Source of the DNA: Beijerinckiaceae bacterium
GTDB lineage: Bacteria > Pseudomonadota > Alphaproteobacteria > Rhizobiales > Beijerinckiaceae
DNA: 15,170 nt
Direction of reading: 5' to 3'
Assembly: GCA_947456315.1 (NCBI GenBank)
Contig: CANGRU010000008.1
Location: 1-15,170, forward strand
A program made the position numbers and the translations under genes. The notes below the pieces were generated by a model. That model was not told where the DNA came from and made no database searches. It saw nothing but the letters and a program-made list of their open reading frames with translations. Every line of letters starts with the position of its first letter. Position 1 is the stretch's first letter. Positions 6,445-12,265 of the stretch are shown here, piece after piece.

Positions 6445-7181
6445 GACCAATCACCGAGAACAGCCTGGACAACGGCGAGCGCAGCAACGCCCGCCGTGTC
6501 GCCCCGCAAAATGCGTGGGCCCAGCGAAATACGTGTCACATGAGGAATCCGCAGGAGCCATTCGCGCTCTTGCGGATCAAATCCGCCCTCCGGCCCGATG
6601 ATGACAGCCAGCGGCCCTTTGGGGAGAGCCCGCAAAGCGGCAATGGGATCGGCCACGGGTGCGTCTTCATCGCAAAAGATCAGACGACGATCGGCTGGCC
6701 ATTGCGACAAGAGTTTTTCCAGTTTCACACTGTCATCGATCTTGGGCACGCTGAGAATGCCGCATTGTTCGGCGGCTTCGATCGCATTGGCCTGCATGCG
6801 TTCCAGATTGACGCGGGCTGATTGTGTGCGGCGTGTCATGACGGGCTGCAACAGGCTCGCCCCCATTTCGACCGCCTTCTGCACCATGTAGTCGAGGCGG
6901 GCATGTTTCAGGGGCGCAAACAGATAGTGCAGGTCAATCGGCGTCGTCTGTTCGCGCGTGCGCTCTTGGGATACCAGCATGAGCTGTTTGCGCGAGATCG
7001 CCTTGAGCGTCATGCGCCATTCGCCGTCCTGCCCGTTGAAGACCAGCACGGGATCACCGTCACCAAGCCGCAACACATTGAGCAGATAATTGGACTGCTC
7101 TTTGCTGGCAGCAATCTCGGCTCCGGCTGAAAGCGGCGCATCGAGATAGAGGCGGGGAGCGGAAAAATCATAGAGCGACAA
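6441..7181 (-). CDS. rsmE: 16S rRNA (uracil(1498)-N(3))-methyltransferase RsmE
   Basis: RsmE methylates N3 of U1498 in helix 44 of 16S rRNA using S-adenosylmethionine. The protein has an N-terminal PUA-like part (YDFSAPRLYLDAPL, then EQSNYLLNVLRL) and a C-terminal SPOUT knot domain with VIIGPEGGFDPQE (GPEGG 196-200) and LGPRILRGDTA (220-230), both knot signatures. Start choice: TTG 7181 gives MSLYDFSAPRLYL, 246 residues, with AAGGA (7189-7193) 7 bases upstream. A GTG at 7211 in the same frame would add 10 residues, but it lies only 6 bases after a hairpin (arms AAACGG and CCGTTT, 7218-7238) and lacks a ribosome site. The gene is convergent with the outer-membrane gene and divergent from gshA. 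Confidence 0.93.
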   Translation of the reverse strand: MSLYDFSAPRLYLDAPLSAGAEIAASKEQSNYLLNVLRLGDGDPVLVFNGQDGEWRMTLKAISRKQLMLVSQERTREQTTPIDLHYLFAPLKHARLDYMVQKAVEMGASLLQPVMTRRTQSARVNLERMQANAIEAAEQCGILSVPKIDDSVKLEKLLSQWPADRRLIFCDEDAPVADPIAALRALPKGPLAVIIGPEGGFDPQEREWLLRIPHVTRISLGPRILRGDTAGVAALAVVQAVLGDWS

Positions 7182-7188
7182 GCGGCTG

Positions 7189-7193
7189 TCCTT
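7189..7193 (-). promoter_or_regulatory. Ribosome binding site supporting the TTG start of rsmE
   Basis: On the - strand AAGGA sits 7 bases before TTG 7181. The competing GTG at 7211 has no such site, so this sequence decides the start. Confidence 0.55.
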
Positions 7194-7211
7194 CGCTAGG
7201 TTCAAGGTCAC

Positions 7212-7342
7212 AGCATTAAACGGCCCTGCCGCCCGTTTCCAGCCCTCAGGTGGCTTGCCATTGTCAGGTGGGCCTGTCGGGCCTATGTAGGCTCAAGGGC
7301 CACACAGTAGGCCAGCTTAGGTATTGAAGGTTTGGGAGTGCA
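7212..7342. promoter_or_regulatory. Short repeat-rich region between rsmE and gshA
   Basis: This 131-base divergent region holds a direct repeat TCAGGTGG (7246-7253 and 7264-7271, 18 bases apart), an inverted repeat GCCTA-TG-TAGGC (7281-7292), two GGGCC copies (7271-7275, 7279-7283) and the hairpin AAACGG/CCGTTT (7218-7238). GGGAG (7334-7338) lies 4 bases before the gshA ATG and is its likely ribosome site. No clear -35/-10 pair is seen. The repeats could be operator sites, but are short enough to arise by chance. Confidence 0.35.
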
Positions 7343-8722
7343 ATGGCCCGCGATGTGACCGATCTGACGCCTGTCGCGTCACGCGACGAGCTGGTCGCTT
7401 GGCTGGAGGCCGGCAACAAGCCGTCCGAAGCGTTTCGCATCGGCACCGAGCACGAGAAGATCCCCTTCTACCTGTCCGATTTTGCGCCCGTCCCTTATGA
7501 GGGGCGCCGTCCGCAAGGTGGCATTCGCGCGCTGCTGGAAGCGGTGCAGGAGACGACCGGCTGGGAGCCCATTTGTGATGGCGAAGCGCTGATCGGCCTG
7601 TTTGACGAGACAGGCGGCGGCGCGATTTCGCTGGAACCGGGTGGGCAGTTCGAATTGTCCGGCGCGCCGCTGGAGACCATCCACGAAACCCGTGCCGAGT
7701 TCGACACGCATCTGAAAATCGCCAATGCAGCGGCCGTGCAAAATGGCATCGGCTTTTTGTCGCTCGGCATGAGCCCCTTGTGGACGCTGGCGCAGACGCC
7801 GGTCATGCCCAAGAGCCGCTACAAGATCATGACCGCATATATGCCCAAGGTCGGCACGCGCGGGCTCGACATGATGTATCGCACCTGCACGGTGCAGGTG
7901 AATCTCGACTTCGCGTCCGAAGCCGACATGGTGAAAAAACTGCGCGTCTCGTTGGCGCTGCAGCCGCTTGCCACCGCGCTCTTTGCCAATTCGCCTTTTA
8001 CGGAAGGCAAGCTGAACGGACGTTTGTCCGAGCGTTCCGAAATCTGGCGCGATACGGACAACAATCGCGCCGGCATGCTACCTTTTGCTTTTGAAGACGG
8101 CATGGGCTTTGAACGCTACGTCGATTATGCGCTGCAAGTGCCGATGTATTTTGTGAAACGTGGCGACACGTATCATGATGTGGCGGGCGCTGATTTCCGT
8201 GCGCTGCTGGAGGGCAAGCTGCCGCAATTGCCGGGTGAGCGCGCGACTTTGTCGGATTGGGCCAACCATCTGTCGACCATTTTTCCGGAAGTGCGCCTCA
8301 AGCGTTTTCTGGAAATGCGCGGTGCGGACGCAGGCTCTGTCGATCACATGACGGCCCTGTCGGCTTTCTTCGTCGGCCTCTTCTATGACAGCACGGCACT
8401 CGATGCCGCTTATGATCTGGTCAAAGGCTGGAGCGCCGAGCAGCGCCAGAGCTTGCGCGATTGCGTGCCGGTGCAAGGGCTGGCCGCCACCATTGCGGGG
8501 CGCGAATTGAAAGACATCGGCCGCGAAGCACTGGCCATTGCACGCCAAGGCCTCAAAGCGCGGGCGCGCCTTGATGCTTCCGGTGCAGATGAGACGCGCC
8601 ATCTTGCCATTCTGGATCGTCGCCTCGAGACAGGGCGCGTGGCCGCTCATGAGCTGATGGATCATTACAAAGGTGATTGGGCGGGCTCGGTCGAGCCGAC
8701 CTTCACCACTTGCCGGATTTGA
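7343..8722 (+). CDS. gshA: Glutamate-cysteine ligase, plant/alphaproteobacterial type
   Basis: This enzyme makes gamma-glutamylcysteine from glutamate, cysteine and ATP, the first and limiting step of glutathione synthesis, in the cytoplasm. The 459-residue protein follows the plant-type family (TIGR01436-like) closely: FRIGTEHEK (31-39), SLEPGGQFELSGAPLET (96-112), MPKSRYKIM (155-163), RTCTVQVNLDF (180-190), LFANSPFTEGK (213-223), and DYALQVPMYF (261-270). The C-terminal GDWAGSVEPTF corresponds to the end of plant GSH1. It is clearly not the gamma-proteobacterial type. Cysteines are at 78, 182, 374 and 457; whether any pair acts as a redox switch, as in plants, cannot be seen. It has no transit peptide and stands alone, divergent from rsmE. 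The start ATG 7343 gives the normal family N-terminus. Confidence 0.95.
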   Translation: MARDVTDLTPVASRDELVAWLEAGNKPSEAFRIGTEHEKIPFYLSDFAPVPYEGRRPQGGIRALLEAVQETTGWEPICDGEALIGLFDETGGGAISLEPGGQFELSGAPLETIHETRAEFDTHLKIANAAAVQNGIGFLSLGMSPLWTLAQTPVMPKSRYKIMTAYMPKVGTRGLDMMYRTCTVQVNLDFASEADMVKKLRVSLALQPLATALFANSPFTEGKLNGRLSERSEIWRDTDNNRAGMLPFAFEDGMGFERYVDYALQVPMYFVKRGDTYHDVAGADFRALLEGKLPQLPGERATLSDWANHLSTIFPEVRLKRFLEMRGADAGSVDHMTALSAFFVGLFYDSTALDAAYDLVKGWSAEQRQSLRDCVPVQGLAATIAGRELKDIGREALAIARQGLKARARLDASGADETRHLAILDRRLETGRVAAHELMDHYKGDWAGSVEPTFTTCRI

Positions 8723-8752
8723 TTCAAATTTGATCGATTTTGGTCAGGCTTT

Positions 8753-8784
8753 GCTTGCCGCATTGGCAGGTTGAGGCTTTTTTT
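8753..8784 (+). terminator. Candidate terminator downstream of gshA
   Basis: GCTTGCC (8753-8759) pairs with GGCAGGT (8765-8771), including two G-U pairs, around a GCATT loop, and a run of seven T lies at 8778-8784. Six bases separate stem and T-run, so efficiency may be low. It starts 31 bases after the gshA stop. TTGAGG (8771-8776) could instead be a -35 element for the next gene, but no good -10 follows. Confidence 0.35.
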
Positions 8785-8828
8785 ACTGCGTTTGTTAGTC
8801 TCTTGAGCCCCGCACGGCGCGCAGATTT

Positions 8829-9338
8829 GTGCGCATGTTGTCCTTTGCTTTTCATGACGTCTCTGATCAGAACGCTCCTTATGGGCGCGCGCGTTTGATC
8901 GCGCTTGAGTGCACGCAAGCTTTGGTTGTGCGCCGCTGGGGGCGTGTCGAGTTGCGCTTTGCCATTCCCTATCGGCAGTTTGCGGGTGTCTTGTTGTCAT
9001 GCGATGCGCAAGGTGTGTTGCGGATGTCGTTGATGCATCGCGATCAGCAGCTCTGCCTGACACTGTTTGAAATCGCGCATGAGGATGATCTGCTGGCCCA
9101 GTTCAGCGAAGTCGCGCGCAAATTGTCACTGCCACGCTTTGTCGAGCCGGAACCTGGCCAGCGGCATCGCCTGGATGAGTGCTGCGGGGCCGTGGTGTTG
9201 GGCCGCAGGCCCGTCGTGCGCCGGCGCGGACAGGTGGCGATTACACGCCGTCCGCGTTTTCTGGTGCGCCGACGCATGGGCGAGCGGCGTTTGATGAAAC
9301 AAATCAGGTCTTATGCGGAGATCATTGCGCCGGATTAG
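8829..9338 (+). CDS. DUF6101-like conserved hypothetical protein
   Basis: This 169-residue protein resembles the alphaproteobacterial DUF6101 family, of unknown function. Matching traits from memory of that family are an N-terminal FHDVSD, then ALVVRRWGRVELRFAIPYRQ, LMHRDQQLCLTLF, DDLLAQFSEVARKLSLPRFV, an arginine-rich stretch, and the ending RRPRFLVRRRMG plus EIIAPD. The C-terminal third (about 117-155) is strongly basic, so nucleic-acid or phospholipid contact is conceivable. There is no signal peptide or membrane helix. The start is uncertain: GTG 8829 or ATG 8835, neither with a clear ribosome site. The family is commonly seen beside ubiA, as here, where the two stop codons overlap tail to tail by 4 bases. 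A role in quinone synthesis is not shown. Confidence 0.75.
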   Translation: MRMLSFAFHDVSDQNAPYGRARLIALECTQALVVRRWGRVELRFAIPYRQFAGVLLSCDAQGVLRMSLMHRDQQLCLTLFEIAHEDDLLAQFSEVARKLSLPRFVEPEPGQRHRLDECCGAVVLGRRPVVRRRGQVAITRRPRFLVRRRMGERRLMKQIRSYAEIIAPD

Positions 9339-10285
9339 AGCAAGGTCTGGAGGGCGAGCCCGCCAAACAGCAGCAATCCTGCATCGCGATTGGCGCGGAA
9401 AAGGGCGAGCGAACGCTTTGTGTCGGGCGGGTTGATCAAAAACACCTGTGTCACAAGGTGTAATCCAAACAGGCCAAGCCCAAGCCAGCCCGCCATGTGC
9501 GCGCCAGCGAGCAACAGTGCGAAAGCCGCACAGCCGAGTGCCGCGCCATATAGCAGCGCAATGGCGAGGCGCACATGAGAGCCAAACAGACGCGCCGTGG
9601 AGCGGATGCCCATCAACGCATCATCACGCGCATCTTGCAGCGCATAGATTGTGTCATAGCCCATGGTCCAGAAAATGGCGGCGGCATAGATCAGAAAGGC
9701 GGCTGGCGATAGGCGACCCTCCAGCGCGACCCAGCCCATCAAACCGCCCCAAGCAAAGGCCAATCCGAGCACAGCTTGCGGCCAGGATGTGACGCGCTTC
9801 ATGAACGGATAGATCGCTACAATCACGAGCGAGACAAGGCCTGTGAGAATGGCTGCCTCATTCAGGCTGAAGAGCACCAGCGCGCCCACGCCGCATTGGG
9901 CAAACATGAAGATTTTGGCGGCGCGCACGCTGACGCGACCCGATGGCAGGGGGCGTCCGCGCGTGCGCTCAACACCCGCATCAATCTCGCGATCCACCAG
10001 ATCATTATAGGTCGAGCCTGCACCGCGCATGGCAATGGCGCCGATCAGAAACAGCGTGAGATGGGTGAACTGGAGCGGCTGATGCAGCGCAATCGAAGCC
10101 AGCGCAGATGACCACCAGCAAGGCAGCAGGAGCAACCACCAGCCAATCGGCCGGTCAATGCGCGCGAGTTGGATAAAAGGCCGCCAGCTGGCAGGTGCCA
10201 GCCGCAAAGCCCAAGAGGTGGAAACGGAATCAGGCAGAAGGTCGGGCGCGCCTGTCGGAGCTGCGCGCTCGGTGTTTGATGTCAC
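9335..10285 (-). CDS. ubiA: 4-hydroxybenzoate polyprenyltransferase UbiA
   Basis: UbiA is an integral inner-membrane enzyme that transfers a polyprenyl chain to 4-hydroxybenzoate in ubiquinone synthesis. The 316-residue protein has about eight or nine hydrophobic helices and both aspartate-rich Mg-diphosphate motifs: NDLVDREID (94-102), followed by ERTRGRPLPSG, and DTIYALQDARDD (211-222). The order and RTRxRPL signature are typical of UbiA rather than of COX10 or chlorophyll synthase. The start GTG 10285 overlaps the TGA of the upstream periplasmic-protein gene as GTGA, so translation is probably coupled. The first 25 residues are polar and low in conservation; a later start is possible, but no better codon with a ribosome site stands out. 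Its TAA overlaps the DUF6101-like stop on the opposite strand. Confidence 0.95.
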   Translation of the reverse strand: MTSNTERAAPTGAPDLLPDSVSTSWALRLAPASWRPFIQLARIDRPIGWWLLLLPCWWSSALASIALHQPLQFTHLTLFLIGAIAMRGAGSTYNDLVDREIDAGVERTRGRPLPSGRVSVRAAKIFMFAQCGVGALVLFSLNEAAILTGLVSLVIVAIYPFMKRVTSWPQAVLGLAFAWGGLMGWVALEGRLSPAAFLIYAAAIFWTMGYDTIYALQDARDDALMGIRSTARLFGSHVRLAIALLYGAALGCAAFALLLAGAHMAGWLGLGLFGLHLVTQVFLINPPDTKRSLALFRANRDAGLLLFGGLALQTLL

Positions 10286-10734
10286 AGCGGGCCCGCAGGC
10301 AGTTTCGAGCTCGGCGGGGCAAAGCCCGGCGCGCCGCTACCGGCCGCTTGTTGCTGTTGTTGCTTTCTGGCTTGCGCAGCGAGGTTGCAGGCTTGCGTTG
10401 CAACGGAGGCGGTCTTGCCTGACCCTTCCTTCACATTGTTCAGCACTTCATCTGGAATGTTGCACCAGGATTGGTTTTTTACCATGTAGGTGAGCATGTC
10501 TTTTTCGACGCTCGCGAGTGCGCGCAGTTTCGGGCAGGCCGCGATCGGGTCAAGCTTGCCCTCGCCCTTCTTTTGCAACACGCCGATGTCGTTCATCACG
10601 GACATGCGTTTGTCTTGAAATTTGCCGATGTCGGTTTCGCAGCTTTGTTGTGCAAGCGCGGGCAGGGCAAAGCTGCAGCCAAAGGCGAGGCCTGCCACAG
10701 TGAGAAGCGCTTTCATTCCAGCACGTGCCGTCAT
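10282..10734 (-). CDS. Small periplasmic protein with four mature cysteines, unknown function
   Basis: The predicted precursor is 150 residues. It starts with a signal peptide (MKALLTVAGLAFGCSFAL core, probable cut after ALA at residue 28). The mature part has four cysteines (C32, C67, C91, C116), an even number consistent with two disulfides in the periplasm, in a mostly helical stretch with KLRALASVEKDMLTYM and SWCNIPDEVLNNVKEG. The tail is low-complexity: a run of five Gln (125-129), then Ala/Gly/Pro, ending KLPAGPL. Similar proteins occur in Hyphomicrobiales near ubiA, but I know no assigned function. ATG 10734 is chosen because AGGA (10744-10747) lies 9 bases before it and it precedes the signal peptide; the frame is open further to 10821. 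A lipoprotein is unlikely because C20 has no lipobox. Its last bases overlap the ubiA GTG. Confidence 0.8.
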   Translation of the reverse strand: MTARAGMKALLTVAGLAFGCSFALPALAQQSCETDIGKFQDKRMSVMNDIGVLQKKGEGKLDPIAACPKLRALASVEKDMLTYMVKNQSWCNIPDEVLNNVKEGSGKTASVATQACNLAAQARKQQQQQAAGSGAPGFAPPSSKLPAGPL

Positions 10735-10755
10735 GGTCGAAATTCCTGTTTTTGG

Positions 10756-10777
10756 GGCCCCGGTCTGGTCCGGGGCC
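10756..10777 (-). promoter_or_regulatory. Strong GC-only hairpin in the leader of the periplasmic-protein gene
   Basis: GGCCCCGG and CCGGGGCC form eight uninterrupted G-C pairs around a six-base loop. On the - strand it is followed by CCAAAAACAGGA, the ribosome site, and its base is 21 nt before the ATG at 10734. No U-tract follows on either strand in the right orientation, so this is more likely a leader structure than a terminator. Confidence 0.5.
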
Positions 10778-10844
10778 ATCCAACGGGGGAAGAAATAACC
10801 AGCCCAAGGCCAGTTTCGCAAGTCGCGACCATAAAATCCATGAA

Positions 10845-10866
10845 AGAGGGCAATTTATGGCCCTCT
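10845..10866 (-). terminator. Candidate terminator after the antiporter-MATE operon
   Basis: AGAGGGC and GCCCTCT pair perfectly (7 bp) around an eight-base loop, starting 10 bases after the MATE stop on the - strand. The last arm base and the next two form UUU before C, a short U-tract. It plausibly ends or weakens the antiporter-MATE transcript before the periplasmic-protein gene. Confidence 0.5.
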
Positions 10867-10876
10867 GTTCAGAGGT

Positions 10877-12265
10877 TTAAGGGGCTACCAGCTCTGATTC
10901 GGATGTTTTGGCCGCCTCGACCTGTTTGGCGAGGCGCCGGACCGACCAATAGGCCGTGCTGACGGCCGCCGTGCCAAACAGGGCCGCGCCTGCAATCATG
11001 CCGACCAGCGCGCCCTGCGGCCCGCCATGCAGCGCGCCATAGGTGACAAAGGGAATGGTGCCCAGTGTTGCACGCCCCCAGTTGAACAGCGTCGAGAGGA
11101 TCGGAAAGCCCAGATTGTTGAAGGCCGCATTGGAGACAAAGATCAGGCCCAGAAACAACCAGGCCGCCGCGCCCCATGTGCAGAAGAAGGTGACGAGTTC
11201 AGCCGTTGCATCTTGAGCTTTGAAAATGGAATTGACGGAGGGCGCAGCCAGAAACAGCAGCACCCAGACGCCCAGCGTGTAGACAATCGTCACACCGAAA
11301 CAATCAAACAAAGTCCGGCGCACGCGCGCCATGTTTTTGGCACCGTAATTCTGCGCCATGATCGGGCCGACCGAACCGGACAAGGCATAGAGAAAGCCGA
11401 AGGCGACGGGCGTGACGCGATCAATAATCGCAAAGGCAGCCACAATCGGCTCCCCGAAGGTCGCAAAGACCGACAGCATGTAGCTGGTGGCAACCGGTGC
11501 TGCGAGATTGGTGAGAATGGCGGGGCCTGCAATGGTGAGCATGGGTGCGACATCAAGCATGCTCTGGCGCCGCTCGGGGCGCGCCACAAGGCCGTGCTTG
11601 AACACAGCGCCATGAAAGCCGGCGGCCATAATCACAAAGCGCGACAGGCAGGTGGTGATGGCGGCGCCTTTGAGCCCCATGCCGAAACCGAAAATCAGAA
11701 TGGGATCTGCAATGGCGGTCGCAATGGCGCCAAACAAAGTCACATACATGGCGCGTTTGGCATCACCCACCGCGCGCAAAACGCCCGAAAAGGCCATGCC
11801 GGCAGCCAGCAGCACATTGGAGGGCAATGTGATCAGCAAAAATGTGTCAGCGGCCGCCAGCGCTTCACCACGTGCGCCCAGCAGCATCAACAGATCACTG
11901 CGCCAGGGCATAGCCACCGCGGTGATCACAATCGAAATGACGCAGCTATGCACAAAGCCCGATGCCGAGAGGCGTTGTGCTTTGGCGCGATTGCCTTCGC
12001 CCAGAGCACGCCCCACCAATGCGCCAATGGCAATGGTCAGGCCGATATTGACCGAGAGAAAGAAGAACAGGATTTGAGTCGCAAAACCGACACCCGCTGT
12101 GAGGTTCGCATCGCCCAGCCATGAGATGTAGAGCAGCGACAAAAAGTCGACGACGAAAATCGCAACAAGCCCGATCGATCCCGTCAACGTCATGACGAGG
12201 ACGTGGCGCAGGATGGAACCTTCGGTAAAGACGGCGCGGGGGCGCGGCCGGTTTTCAGCGGTCAT
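10877..12265 (-). CDS. MATE family multidrug/toxic-compound efflux transporter
   Basis: This 462-residue inner-membrane protein has about 12 hydrophobic segments in two related halves, as expected for a MATE exporter, which expels organic cations and other compounds using a Na+ or H+ gradient. The first half opens with GSILRHVLVMTLTGSIGLVA and has FLSLLYISWLGDANLTAGVG; the second repeats the pattern with PAILTNLAAPVATSYML and GPIMAQNYGAKNMARVRR, a common MATE loop signature. Length is typical (about 440-470). I cannot place it as a NorM or DinF subtype or name a substrate. The ATG at 12265 overlaps the stop of the upstream cation antiporter as TGATG, so the two are likely translationally coupled. 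A hairpin 10 bases after the stop may end the transcript. Confidence 0.92.
   Translation of the reverse strand: MTAENRPRPRAVFTEGSILRHVLVMTLTGSIGLVAIFVVDFLSLLYISWLGDANLTAGVGFATQILFFFLSVNIGLTIAIGALVGRALGEGNRAKAQRLSASGFVHSCVISIVITAVAMPWRSDLLMLLGARGEALAAADTFLLITLPSNVLLAAGMAFSGVLRAVGDAKRAMYVTLFGAIATAIADPILIFGFGMGLKGAAITTCLSRFVIMAAGFHGAVFKHGLVARPERRQSMLDVAPMLTIAGPAILTNLAAPVATSYMLSVFATFGEPIVAAFAIIDRVTPVAFGFLYALSGSVGPIMAQNYGAKNMARVRRTLFDCFGVTIVYTLGVWVLLFLAAPSVNSIFKAQDATAELVTFFCTWGAAAWLFLGLIFVSNAAFNNLGFPILSTLFNWGRATLGTIPFVTYGALHGGPQGALVGMIAGAALFGTAAVSTAYWSVRRLAKQVEAAKTSESELVAP

Noticed and set aside
11027..12124. 365-codon open frame on the + strand
   Set aside because: Antisense to the MATE gene. 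The translation is rich in Gly, Gln, His and Arg with no domain, which is what the complement of a hydrophobic membrane gene yields.
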